A DNA stretch of 64,000 bases, taken from positions 24,213,321-24,277,320 of the forward strand of contig CM063109.1 in NCBI GenBank assembly GCA_031841125.1, given 5' to 3'. The translations under genes and the position numbers were made by a program. This document shows, in pieces, positions 1 to 11,699 of this stretch (its first letter is position 1; each line of letters begins with the position of its first letter). The notes beneath the pieces are model-generated. The model worked only from the letters and a program-made list of their open reading frames with translations, was not told the origin of the DNA and did no database searches. Source of the stretch: Acanthococcus lagerstroemiae (Eukaryota; Arthropoda; Insecta; Hemiptera; Eriococcidae).

Positions 1-634
1 GGGTGGAGGCGAGCCGCGTGGAAAACCGGGGAACTCGCGGAAGACGGCGGGGATTGGTTGTAGTTGTGGAAAAAGACGCCATCATTTTCACATCCTATTC
101 CAGTCTATTCCGCCGGCTGGTTGAGCGTTTTTCCTCGTTTGATAATTCGGGAAAGCGAAGAAGGCAGGACGCGAACCCGGACCGCCGGCGAACATGCTAA
201 AACACGAACCTTTTTTCCCTTTCGCCTTTTCCGCTCGTCTTATTTTATAACGCGGCCCGAAAACTATACTCTTGTTTTCGCAGCTTTTAACGCAAAAAAT
301 ACAGATCTAACCGCGTGTCACGGTTTTCCGAAGAAGTATGCACTCGTCGTGGATTATTTCCTCGCCTCAGTTTCATCGAATCCTATTGATATCACCGATC
401 CAAGATTCGTGATTTTGTTCGGAAGACTTCACTCTCATTACGGGTACTTCTCCGAAACCGATCGATAAAAGTTTGAGGCAACAACTCTGTAAAGCAGGTC
501 TCTCGTCTTTCAAATTTAACGATACCTCACGCATGTTCTCCACAAGATTCAAATACACCGAAAATGGGGTTTTTGAGTTTGAATTCGTTTCTGAGGTAAA
601 TTTGACTGCAACTCTTGCCAATAGGGATGAGAAA

Positions 635-712
635 ATTTCGAAGTTAGTCAACATACAGCTTCAAGTATATCGATAATGGAGTTTCTGTAGTCGCTGAATT
701 AATTTTTGAAAA
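635..712 (-). repeat. Dispersed copy of the 35.57-35.95 kb minisatellite unit
   Basis: On the - strand this reads as a diverged copy of the unit tandemly repeated near 35600, sharing the words GCGACTACAG, ATTATCGATATACTTGAA and CTGTATGTT in the same order and spacing. Confidence 0.6.
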
Positions 713-1439
713 TCTATTTTCAATTGGATATATACACGGCAAGTGTGCCACAGGCTCGAATGCGGCCGCTCGAGCAGCAGTTGTTGCACCAGTTGATGGT
801 GTCGCTTTAAAAATAACCTAAGTGTAAGCATGTCGATTTGACGAAAATTCAGAGTGATGTAATTAAAATATAAGATAAGTTGATTCTGCAAAGTAAATTG
901 AATTAAAATATTTCATGTTTCTACTTTTTAGATACACGTTTCCCCTTTTAGCACGAGTTGAATTTAATTGATTATTCCATCAAAGCGTTAACAATTAGAG
1001 CCCTTTTAAGGCGACAATATTTTTGTTTCGTTTTCATAAGAAAAACTGTATATTAATTGATTCTCGCGAAATTATTTCGTTAGTCCTGTGTATTTACGAC
1101 TTCAACAGTGCAAGAACTGATCAAAAAAAAAAGGTCTAGGTTTTCTGCTGAGGTGGATGAAGGTCGACTCAAGGGGAGTAGGCAATACCCTAATTAGCCC
1201 TCTCCCCAATTCCCACAAACCTGATGATCTTGGTGATCTTATATGATATGACGATCGTCTTGATTTTTATTTTAATCCCTTTGATTTTTCTTTTGGACTT
1301 TCTGATCTTTATATTACGTATTTCTGATATGTCCTTATAATGACCACATGATCTTAGAGTATTTTACTGTATAAATACTCGTATATGCCACGAGGAGGCA
1401 ATGAAAATTGGAAGAGCATGAATCTGAAAGAGTTATAAA

Positions 1440-1560
1440 GAATTGTAAATGCGCTTTGACCTGTCTTAACGAATCCTGAACAAGTCTGAAAGGTTCTAAA
1501 ACATTCTTAAATGCACTTTAGAGACTCTATGCCAGTCTGAGGACTGTCTCATGCCTCTTC
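1440..1560 (+). repeat. Degenerate GTCTTGAA-type array
   Basis: Loose tandem of words such as GTCTTAACGA, AAGTCTGAAAGG and CATTCTTAAATG. It belongs to the diverged satellite-like family seen at 14170, 19690, 23160, 26490, 39230 and 54000. Confidence 0.45.
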
Positions 1561-1860
1561 AAAAGAAACTATCTCCAGTCGTGAGAAGAAAATCATCAGT
1601 AAACTGATGACGAGTACTTACACTGCATGCAGATACATTAGTACATGGATATTGACCTGTTCCACGCATTCGGTCAAATGTCCTTTCAATTTCGGAACCA
1701 TTCTCGTCTTACTACATATTTAGACGTATCCAGTTTCACAATTGATGAGGCATTCACGATAAAATGCTAGGAAATGTTAAAACAACAGAAACGTTTGGTA
1801 CAAACACGGTTTTCGCTCAAGCATACTTAGTAGTATGACTTCATAGTAACAGGAGTTCTC

Positions 1861-2071
1861 TATTTTCTAATTTTCCTCTCAACCCGAGCCCTCGAATCCG
1901 CCCTTTCGAACATTACTTCAAAGACGTCGGGGAGGCTGTTAGGGCTGTCTTGGCCCTCTTCTCTTCTTGCCGAAAAACCAGTCTAGGTCGAAATTTAGCG
2001 AGTTGCTACATGGGCTCGAACCCGGGACCTCCGGATTCCGAGACCAGCGCGCTATCCACTCGGCCAACCAC
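1861..2071 (-). mobile_element. tRNA-derived SINE, copy 1
   Basis: Read on the - strand it starts with a tRNA-like head: an A box TGGCCGAGTGG just inside the 5' end (2071 side) and a B box GGTTCGAGCCC about 45 bases on. A unique body follows, and it ends near GGGTTGAGAGG then an A/G-rich tail. It aligns throughout with the copies at 17753 and 60398. The A box resembles tRNA-Ser/Leu-type heads. It is not a functional tRNA: no acceptor stem closes around it. Confidence 0.85.
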
Positions 2072-2245
2072 TTTTAGCTTAAAATTCCACAAACCTTCAT
2101 TACGAAACAAAGATAAGAAGGAAACTATACGCTGAAATCCAATCTTCTTGGTCCATTTTTTATCAAAATATCGATAACATATTCGACGGCGAAATGAACA
2201 CCTTAAATGACTTCGCTTAATTACTAAGATTTAAAAAAAAAATGC

Positions 2246-2297
2246 TCAGGGCGTTGGGGGCTATAGCCCTTATAGCCCGCTCCCTGGTTGCGCCTAT
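2246..2297. mobile_element. hAT-type inverted-repeat end fragment
   Basis: GGGGCTATAGCCC followed by CCCTGGTTGCGCC matches the right-hand end of the small element at 8509-8702, suggesting a broken relative. Confidence 0.4.
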
Positions 2298-2879
2298 GAA
2301 CAGATATGAACAATGACTGGCCAAAATCGTACTAGCATCGTGATAAGGAATTCTTTCGTGGCATTTCTTGGAACCCTGAGCTCGTGATATTGAAAATGTC
2401 ATAACCGTTCCGTTTTGATTTTTTTTAACGTAATAACGATAATGTGATAATAGATTCATGTACTAACGTAAGCAATCACAGTGAAACACAGAATGTCATA
2501 GAAGCAACTAAACTATGCATTAGGGTGGTCCTTATTTTAAAAATTTTCTCGAAAAATTGCACCCATCCTCGCAAGTTGTTCCAAGTAATTAGAAAGAAAA
2601 TCTCGAAAAAGTTTAGGCTCTGTCAGATAGTATTAACTCGCGCTGCATGGGGTCAAAATTCAGTTTTTCCGATCAAATTGACCACATGAATAAAAGAATA
2701 CCTAAAAATAAAGAGATTTATCACTTTGATGAAACTCGGATGAGTTGTTGCTTGGTGTTGGTACATTATGCCTTCATTTATATTCGTCAGTGTTACCAGG
2801 GAAAAAAGTCAGACGTTGAAACACGTGATTTTTTAGCTATTGAAAATTTTGTAATTTCAACGTGCGTTCCCTGATTCAC

Positions 2880-3440
2880 AATGAAATCAGGTTTGGCAGC
2901 ACTGAATAGAAACAAAAATGACGAATCCAGAAAAAATCATACTTTAAAGGGGAGCAATTCGGGTAAAACTTCGGGAAAATGTAATCTAAAAATTAAAAAG
3001 TTAACCAAAAAATTCGAAATAAAATTTACAAATTCACCATTTTTGTTGAAAATTATGAGTATTATTGCGTAAAGCATTTGTACATGGTTGCCACTTTTTT
3101 CAAGAATGATTTTCCATGACTTTCCCAGGTTTTCCAGGTCTATTTTTCTATTTTCCAATGACGTCTTCTTTCGAGCGTGGAAGGAGTTATAGATTTTGGC
3201 AAGACTTTCTTTTTTTCATGATCTTGATCATAACGTCAGCAAGAAACAAGTACATGACTCTGATATTTTCTAAAGGGTAAAAGTTTTTTTTTTTTTTTTA
3301 GCATGATTATTCCCTAACAATAAATGTTAATAGAACATTAGCCATAAACCTAAGCTGTCATTCAGAGAACCAAAATTTCATTATTCGGATGAAAATTCCA
3401 TGACTTTTCCAGGATTTCCAGGTTTTTCAGAAAGTAGCAA
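2880..3440. repeat. AT-rich transposon debris with CCAGG subterminal motifs
   Basis: Two same-orientation blocks (about 3112-3148 and 3388-3425) carry CCATGACTTTcCCAGG and TTTCCAGGTTTTTCAG. Such motifs are common near the ends of some arthropod DNA transposons. No transposase frame is recognisable. Confidence 0.35.
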
Positions 3441-3976
3441 CTCTGTTATATTATGCATGTTAAATTTTAATTTCCCGGCTTCACTTGTATTGAAAGGGCA
3501 CCTAATTAAATATCGAGCAATGTGTTGTTTATTATGTCGTCCAACAATGCCTCTTCCAATCAACCTAGGGATGAGAGTGCGCGGCATTTAAAAGAGCAAA
3601 GAATTTAGATTTAAAAAAAAATTGAAAACTTGGTTTACTGTATTCTAAAAGACAGTAATTTGCGAAGAACTTCGAAAAACTATGGTCTAAAAATGGAAAT
3701 TCAGACTAAAATATTACTCTCCAGAAATTAAATATGAAATTTTCAAACTGAATTTTTCATTCTTAGACCTCATTTTGTAATCTTTTTCGCAATTTGCTTT
3801 CCTTCAGAATATTATTTCTTGAATTTTCAAAAATTTCTAGTGCAGTGATTTGCAGTGCAGCATGACTGACATGAATGAATTTGTTTGCGAGCGGTAGAGT
3901 CGCTAAAGTCTCCACAATTTTAGTCAACCAAGAGAAATAAGGCCCCATTTTTGCAACTATTCTGACTGGATACTGA

Positions 3977-4276
<300 letters not shown>

Positions 4277-4657
4277 TAAAATGCTTTACTTTTGAATCAA
4301 TACTTAGTTTTGCAGGTGATTTATGATTATCATGATAACTATTAAAGGCAACATATAGGAATATTTGAGGAGAGCTATTGGAAAAAGACATTTGGGGTAA
4401 ACTTGAAAAAATGAATTACGAAAGCGAAACGTTTTAAGCGAAAAGTGCACGTGGAAAAAAAAATGTTGAAAGACGAAAAGCCAAAAATAAAAGTTTCATC
4501 TTTCAAGGTCGGAAGAAAAATCCAAAAGTGAAAGCGTTATTGAATCGCTTTCCATCTCTGGGTGCAGTATGTTCTATCATTTCACATTGATTTATCGATT
4601 TTTCAGCACCAAGAACATTTTAGGTTTGCTGTATGCTGGAAGCTTGAGGTTTGAGAG

Positions 4658-4849
4658 TAAGGAACTACAAGTATGCGCACCGTAAATGTAAACAAACAAT
4701 AATGAAGAGGTTGCATGGGTTTGCAATAGGGTGCTTGCAGCGCTGCGCGCGGCAAACACCCTAATTGCGCGACGCGACCATGTGACTTCCATGCAACCTC
4801 TTCATAATCGTTTGTTTATATTTACAGTGCGTATACCTGCAGTTCCTTA
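4658..4849. mobile_element. 192-bp MITE with 63-bp inverted repeats
   Basis: Left arm 4658-4720 and right arm 4787-4849 are inverted repeats (TAAGGAACTACAAGTATGCG on the left; TAAGGAACTGCAGGTATACG on the right, reversed) with few mismatches. The element is flanked by a perfect direct repeat TTGAGAG (4651-4657, 4850-4856), a target-site duplication. The core is CpG-rich (TGCAGCGCTGCGCGCGGC) and a related core fragment sits at 60821-60862. Confidence 0.85.
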
Positions 4850-5260
4850 TTGAGAGCAATGCAAATACAGTGTTATAAAACATTAAATTAAAAAACTAAA
4901 AACAAGTAATTTCACTACTCGAAGAGGGTTAGCAACGGCTGTACCTTCAAATTGCGAAGCTGCAGACTGCAGTCACGCAGCTCTATCATTCTTATCAACA
5001 ACAGGAAAGTACTCTTCAATCAATTCCAAACAGTTCAGGTGGCATCTTAAGAAATTGTAATTCTCAATAGGCTAAAGACAAAGAAGGAATTTTATTTCGA
5101 TTCAAACAAAGTTTACAATTTGAATAGGCATAACCAATAAATCGCCAATGCTATCAACACTCGTTAACTGGCATCCAGTTTTGAAAACAACCCAAGTACA
5201 TTTTTGTTCGTCATAACTATGTACAATGATCAAAAAAACAGAAAAACAATCTACGGCAAC

Positions 5261-5658
5261 TTAACTCATATATAGGTATATGTATACAATTGTAGGTCCT
5301 TTTTTAATATCCTCGCGATATTCAATAGCAGGTTCCAAAATTTGATTTCGATTGGCTTTTATATTCATGTTATTGCTAAATAAACTTTGAGTCTGTTGTA
5401 GTATTTCTCGTTGACGCTTCTTGTAATATACACAATTCTTCTTGTAGCGTTCTGCTGATCTACGTCTACAAACTCTCTGCAAATCATGTAGTAAGGTTTT
5501 ATCTTATACTTGTTCATTTGCTACGTGCTTATTTGATACTTGTTCGTTTGCAATTAGTTCACTTGCTGCATCGCACATTCCCACAACTGCCACAAAGGGG
5601 GAACAACGTTGTTTCCTCTTCAGGTGAAGACAGCCAGACTTCACTAATCGAAACCTGA
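5261..5658 (-). pseudogene. Broken ORF, possible Helitron-like fragment
   Basis: One frame runs from about 5658 down to 5261 with a single in-frame TAA at 5504-5506. A splice-acceptor-like TTCTGTTTCAG precedes it. The first part ends in a short repeat (ANEQVSNKHVANEQV). The second is strongly basic (RRRSAERYKKNCVYYKKRQR) and ends near DIKKGPTIV. The basic stretch and the I-x-x-GP motif resemble the N-terminal part of Helitron replicase-like proteins, but the usual following cysteine pair is missing. Assignment is weak; it could be any decayed mobile ORF. Confidence 0.25.
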
Positions 5659-6240
5659 AACAGAATACCAAAATTACCATTAATACCTTTATCATATTTA
5701 TGAGACATGATTCACATCACATTATTCCTTGGAAAATTTACTGATAATAGTACCATAGAAATATGGCTCAATTCAAACAAATTGTACACTTATCAAACTA
5801 AGAACCCATTTTATTCATTAGCAAGCAGCTAAACTTACCTCTTCCAAATCCAGTGAAGGCGTTTCCTCAATTTTCAAAATCTTTTCCAACAGTAACAGTA
5901 CTCTCTAATCTTCAAAACTAACAGTGCAATACTTAACTAAAGAATAAGAATATAATCGAAATTGTGGCTTATCATTATTCGGGCCGTCCAGCGCTAGTAT
6001 CGCAGATGAAAAGAGGAATGTCTTTGGCCCCAGTACAATAGGGTTTGACAAAAAGGTTCACCTTTTCATAACTTATAACAATGGCAGATTGCAACGCTCT
6101 CTGTAGGATAGACGACCCGAATTATTTTGTATTTCTCCTTGGCTCTATATACATTAAAAATGACGCTCGCAGAATAATGAAGATCAAGATCAATAAGCGC
6201 TATTGAAGAAGAAGAAAAACGAAGAGAAAAAAATAGTATA

Positions 6241-6354
6241 TTACACAACGAGAGTCAAAAGTGAGTGTTTACATGAGAGGGAAAGTTTGCGAATGAGTGT
6301 AACAAGTGAGCAATTCCTGAGTCATGTACTCACTTTTGGCTCTCGTTTTGTAAG
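6241..6354. mobile_element. 114-bp inverted-repeat MITE
   Basis: Left arm 6241-6277 and right arm 6318-6354 are about 37-bp imperfect inverted repeats (ACAACGAGAGTCAAAAGTGA against TTACAAAACGAGAGCCAAAA reversed). No clear target-site duplication. Confidence 0.7.
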
Positions 6355-6485
6355 ATTTTTTTTTACAATATCTAAATGATCAGAAAGGGAAAACATTAAC
6401 CGCTTTGTCTTGTTAAGAAAGCAATGCTGAAAAATTTAGCATACGAATTTTCCAAAATAAAAGTAAACCTACAGTTCCAATAACA

Positions 6486-6592
6486 AATAATATCAGGAAG
6501 CAACAACAGTTGCCATGAGATAACGTCGTAATAACATCCTCGGAATTAGTTGGCCATTCTCGGCATCCGTCGGTATTCTTGGTGTCACTTCG
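6486..6592. repeat. Dispersed repeat related to 12205-12345
   Basis: Shares, in order, AACAACAGTTGCCATGAGATAACGTC, CATTCTCGG and GTCGGTAT-CTTGG with the block at 12205-12345, where the CATTCTCGGTGTTGGTC word is repeated three times. Confidence 0.45.
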
Positions 6593-6694
6593 TTGTGTCA
6601 GTTGGTAAACGTGCCTGCATGTAAAAATGGGACTCATGTTTTTACACTGAGGCACGTTTACTTTACATTAAAGTAAAGCGCTATAACAATACGC

Positions 6695-6821
6695 GTGCGG
6701 AAAACTGTCAGTTTGTATCCAGCCGTGCCCGTGGATGCCGAATTCACTACGCGGTACGCTCCGCCTAGTCGGATTCGGCATCCACGGGCACGGCTGGATA
6801 CAAACTGACAGTTTTCCGCAC
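6695..6821. repeat. 49-bp perfect inverted repeat (hairpin) with 29-nt loop
   Basis: Bases 6695-6743 and 6773-6821 are exact reverse complements; the arm begins GTGCGGAAAACTGTCAGTTT. The spacer 6744-6772 is CpG-rich. Imperfect pairing continues outward for about 15 bases on each side. The arms carry no mismatch, so the structure is young or an artefact. Confidence 0.9.
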
Positions 6822-7439
6822 TTGTATGGTTATAGGTCTCTAGTTATGCTTGTATCTGATTCTTCCGTGAAAAGTGCTACTTTCCACTTGCAAAATACTA
6901 AAGTAAATATCGTCTTTCTGATCATGCATGTATTGTAAAAAAGTAATTACAAGAGGCTCGTGGCCGACCTTAATAAAATCAAAATTGTTGCTTCTAATTG
7001 ATTTCATTATTTTCAACTAGTTGATTTTTCGAAAATAAGGCGTAACTGAACTGAACTGTGACTCAGATCATACTGGGGGAAAAGTTCAAAGAAGAGAAGA
7101 ATAGTGATTGCAATAGGCTCGGCTACTCGTAGCCGACCCTAGAAATGACTGAGGAATCGAATAATATTGTTGAAGTTGATGATTAACTTAAAGTGAAATT
7201 TCTACAATTTAAATGAAAGATTGCAGAAATGGAAACCCGAAAGCAATTGGGAACCATTAGTAAACACGAGCAAACAGCGAATGTCGCGTGAAAAAAGCAA
7301 AAACGCAAACAGTTGGTCACCCTACCTTCATACTTCTCTCCTCAGCCGATTAGTTATATGACGGGAAGATAATAATCGATCGACTGCTACAAGCCACTTT
7401 AGTTGTATTAAAGCTAACAAAAAAGGTGAAAAAAAATGG

Positions 7440-8330
7440 AAGCCGTGCATGATTGGGCTACAGGCTGTAACCCGATACTCGGAACAGCACCCGCCCACTT
7501 CGCTGTTAATATTCCCTCCATAAATCTAGGTATAATCGCGAGAGAGACGGAGAGAGGAAGACGGCGAGAGAACTTTCGCTCGAAATTAACTGATCATTTC
7601 TCGGCGTAGCAGGTAAAGTTGGGCGAAAATTAAACTTGTAACGCGTCGAAGACGCGCGGTATCGGGCGTCGTCGTCGTCGTTGTCGGATTAATGATGTAA
7701 AATTGCCGTTCGCCGGGCTCCCCAATGGCGTGCGGCAACCCTTGAAATAAGGCGCGCAATACAGTATACTTTGTGTATCGTTATCCCGTTGAAGAGAAAC
7801 TCCATTTACCCGGCCGCATGACACGTGCGTTTAACACCCACCGCAAACATAATAAGCAGGCGCGCCTTTTCTAACCCATCTACTGCTTGTCGTGTACATA
7901 TTAAGATAACATTATAGATTACAACAACGCCGCTTTCATAATGTCCGCATCATTACACGCAGCATCACGCACCGTTGAAATGAAATCTGTTTCGTTAATT
8001 CCTCGCCAAACGTCGCCGCTCGTTGCCGCTGCGCCGCAGCCGCCGCCGCCACCGCCGCGCGTGTATTTCAGCTCGGCCGGGTAAAAGATTTACGGCTACG
8101 GATCATTAACATCGACATTATATCGCCATCAATATTTTCCGAACAATTCTTTCGGCCGCCTTACGTGTTCCTGTATTCGTGCTCATGTTTGCCTTTTCGT
8201 CCGTTTCGGGGAAACAAAAGCACCGGTGATATTCGGGGCGGGGGGCAGATGGAATCGAAATTCCCTTTCGGCTACAGCTGCTGGCGCGAAGTTAGCAGAG
8301 TTATGTAACTTCGATGTGAATGATATTAAC
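7440..8330. other. CpG-rich repeat-free island
   Basis: Dense in CpG (for example CGTCGTCGTCGTTGTCGG near 7663 and CGCCGCAGCCGCCGCCGCCA near 8030), with no transposon motif and no long ORF. Set in the intron of a developmental homeobox gene, it is a candidate enhancer or other conserved element; function is inferred only. Confidence 0.4.
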
Positions 8331-8508
8331 GCCGAGGAAATAACATACATTCAAATATCTGGATATTTATTGAAGCTTTCTTAACAGTCCGACCAATAAC
8401 AGAGGTGGCAGCAAAACAAAAATGATAATAATAATAATGAAAAATAAATAAATAATCAAAATAAAATTAATTAACTTCCAAGTACATCGAAATACCATGA
8501 CTCACAGT

Positions 8509-8702
8509 CAGGGGCGCAACCAGAACTTTTTTGGGTGGGGGCTAGAATTGAGAAGAAAAACTTGGGCAGGGGTGAAAACTTGATTTGATACCTACCTAAT
8601 TTGGTATCTGCCTATTTTCATTAATTAATTTTGAAAAAATTTCGATTTTTATTGTTGGGGGGGGGGGGCTCTTAGCCCCTAGCTCCGTTGGTTGCGCCCT
8701 TC
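8509..8702. mobile_element. hAT-type MITE with poly-G run
   Basis: Starts CAGGGGCGCAACCA and ends TGGTTGCGCCC, about 12-bp inverted repeats. Flanked by CTCACAGT (8501-8508) and ATCACAGT (8703-8710), an 8-bp target duplication with one change, as expected for hAT. A run of 12 Gs lies near the right end. Confidence 0.75.
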
Positions 8703-8859
8703 ATCACAGTACTTTTCAATAAGATCTACCAACTCCGGTGTTATACCTGAGGATTGGCACAAGTCTACATTTATACCTATACCATAGAAGACACACAAAC
8801 GCATATGCAGAATTCCGCGCGATTGACTTTGCTCATGAGTCACATGCTGAAGATTTTCC

Positions 8860-9240
8860 TCAGAGTGCTACTTGAAAGAATACGCTGAAAATGTGAGCAA
8901 GGTTGCGGAGGCACATAATCTAGATTCAGGAAAGGTTTTGGAACCCGAGAAGCTCTATTCTGTGTGAAAGTTCTCTTACAACAAGAGAAAAGTAGGAAGG
9001 TGAGTCTGGAAATAAATTTAAGAAAATCAGAACCGTTAACGAAACAGAAATATGTCATATTTTAAAATAAGAGTTGAAGAAATTACTATAGTCGATGAAT
9101 ACAAACACCTTGGGCAGGTACATACGAGTAGTATTGTTATAAAATAGACAAGAAAAAGAAATCTCTGCGAGAGTAAAAAATGCATGGAAAAGTTTTTGGT
9201 CCTAAAAAACCATTCTGAAAAGTCAAATAAGTAGGGGCAC
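8860..9240 (+). pseudogene. Decayed LINE (RTE-like) fragment
   Basis: Broken frames give SLEINLRKSEPLTKQKYVIF followed, after a one-base shift, by KIRVEEITIVDEYKHLGQ (9064-9117), the order found just before the C-terminal domain of RTE-type reverse transcriptases. Several stops and shifts follow. Related in kind to the longer fragment at 48890-49640. Confidence 0.5.
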
Positions 9241-9507
9241 TTGTTGTAACACGACAGATAACTCCTCAAATGTTCAATGTTGTAATAAGACACTGACGAA
9301 TAACTCGAGAACTACTTGCGCTATCTACACATAAAATTTATTCAGAATTTGTATTTCTTAATCCGCCATCCGTCGTTGTGTATAATGTCGATGATAGTTC
9401 CGTATTGATATCAGTCTTCGCAAAAACGTGATTTTTCGATTGTGTAGTTTTTTTCTGGTTATTCGTATATTTTTATTTAACCATTTATTTGGAACGAAAG
9501 TAAGCCA

Positions 9508-10219
9508 AATTGAATCGGTTAGAACTAAAAGGGGTTCAAGTCCAAAAATTGCACTTTTCAGGAAGCGAAAAAAACTGTTTTATTCGATAATTTGAAACTC
9601 GTGGAATACGTCCTTCAGGGTGGTGGTAGAGGGGCACAAGAGACAACGTTTAAGCCCGGTTCCGTCGAATAAAATTTTGATGGGTCGAAACTGGAGGGCT
9701 CAAAGTTTTTGGACTTGACCCCTTTTGGTTGTGAACGAATTTTTCTGCAGTTTTACGGCTCGAAATTGCCTCCCCCCTTTTTTGTAGCCAGACATAAAGG
9801 GGTCATTTTAGTCTTGGTCCCGTTCCAATCGAGAAAAATTCCGGCTTATAAGAAAAAAAAGTTCTGAGGCTGTATTAGACAATTGCGATTTAGTTTTTGA
9901 AAATAGCACTTTTCAGATATAAAAATGTAAAAAGAGGGGGTGAGCCGGAATTTTTTATTTATTTCCATTTTTTTCTCACTAAAATACACCATTTTCGAAC
10001 AATTTCTGAAAAAAAAAAACATTTTTTGAAGAAATCTTACGAGTATTACAAAAAAAAAAATGAAAGAAAGCGATGTTGCCAAAAAGCACTTTCCCAGCGG
10101 TTTCACAAAATTTCGACCACACTAGCAGATCCGCGATACTTCAATACCCCATAATCCGTGAAAAAAACAAAAATGACAATAGTGGACTTAACCTCTTTTG
10201 GTTCTAATCGATTCAATTA
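9508..10219. mobile_element. About 710-bp inverted-repeat element
   Basis: Ends at 9508-9545 and 10182-10219 are imperfect inverted repeats (ATTGAATCGGTTAGAACTAA; reversed right end ATTGAATCGATTAGAACCAA). A third, internal inverted copy of the motif lies at about 9699-9738. No transposase frame seen; the interior is A/T homopolymer-rich. Confidence 0.65.
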
Positions 10220-11189
10220 ATACATGTTGAAAAAATGTTCATTCATACGGAGAACTGAGGGACATAATCGGTTTAATTTTCCCGCTCATTGTCAAAATCG
10301 CTTAGATAAGTAAACGAAATTTCTAAAGTGGAAGCCCGCACAGGCTAAACACTTCGCACCAAAAAAATTGTATACACTTTCTATAAACTCGCCCGAAACT
10401 TTTTAAATATGTGGTAAGCTAAATATTAAAAATATATGGAGGTAGATATTGTTATTTTGTCAATTTTTGTAATTTTTTTTTTCAATGTTTGTCATTTTAT
10501 AACAGGAGGTGCGTGTCACATTGCAACAATAGGTTGTAGCTTGACACACTTTTTTTGTTTTAAATTTCAAAATACATCACTGCATATCATTTTTTGTGAA
10601 CAATTATAAATTTATTTCGTTGTTCTTTGAATATTCTTTCGAATGGTCTACAGTTTAAATGATATGAATTAAAATCGAGTGAGATAGAGCCTGAAGAATT
10701 TCTTCTATGATTGTGAGAAATAATCTGCGAATTAAAGGAAAAAGGAATATCACAAAACTTCCCTTTTTCTAGGAAAAAAATGATACTGCAATTTGAAAAA
10801 AAAAAAAAAAAAAAGTAAATTACTTACGATCATTATTTGAAGGCTATTCAGCGTAAAGGAACCAACCAACATTTGTAAACAAAATGAGTTATTAGTATTG
10901 TTGGAAAGAGCGTAAAAATTAGAATTTTTCAAAATTGGGCCCCTGATTCAAAAATGTGCGCTCACGTTGAAAAAAGCTTATTATCAGTAAACGCTATGTC
11001 ATATAGTTTCTACATGGCTCTTGAACTTCGAATCACGTTTTCTCAAAAAGCAGGTTTTGTTGGTTGGTTCCCTTACGCTGAATAGCGTCCATTTCTCCAT
11101 TGTTTTTACATTTTTGAGTGACAAAAAGAATGAGCTTTCTTTGAGTGCTCTCAAAAATTGATAAGTCTTAACCAGTCCTAATCGAAATA

Positions 11190-11690
11190 GTGGATCGTTT
11201 TAATTATTTTGGGTCTGCGACAAATGAGAAATTAGATTGTGATGAGGAAATACGAATTCGGTGCGGAATGACCAAGGAAACTTTCAAAAGAATGAAAGCT
11301 CCAATACTGGCAAATGATCTCATTTTAAAGCTATAAGACGGAAAGTGAAAGATCGTTATATAATTCCTGCTCTCTTGTACAGCGTTGAAACTTGAACACT
11401 GACATTCAGATCTACAGGACGTTCTTGAAAAGATTACTGAGAATCATCTAGATTGAGAAAGTCTTAAATGCTGAAGTTCTGAATAGGATGGATGTGGAAA
11501 GAAGATTCTTATCAATTATCAAAAGAAGGAAGATTACCTCAGTCATATCCTGAGGGGCCCAAAGTACAAGCTCCAGAGATTGGTTTTGCAGGGGAAAATT
11601 GACAGGAAAAGACCAGCTGGAAAAAGAAAATACCCCTGGGGTAATGGACAAGTACTAACAAAATTTATGAACTTTTTGAAACGGCAAGGG
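11190..11690 (+). pseudogene. Decayed LINE 3' end
   Basis: Frame-shifted fragments read FNYFGSATNEKLDCDEEIR, then (after stops) VLEKITENHLD and SHILRGPKYKLQRLVLQGKI, DRKRPAGKRK. This is the order of the reverse-transcriptase thumb to C-terminus in non-LTR retrotransposons (YLGS, then HILRG, then GKI-x-KRxxGR). Multiple in-frame stops show it is dead. Confidence 0.65.
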
Positions 11691-11699
11691 AACGAAGCT

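Noticed and set aside
1..468. Possible N-terminal coding exon of the homeobox gene at the window start
   Set aside because: Translations of all frames lack any NK6 N-terminal motif and no donor site in the right phase stands out.
7664..7683. CGTCGTCGTCGTTG run as a coding or microsatellite signal
   Set aside because: Too short for a microsatellite of note and no supporting ORF; treated as part of the CpG-rich island.
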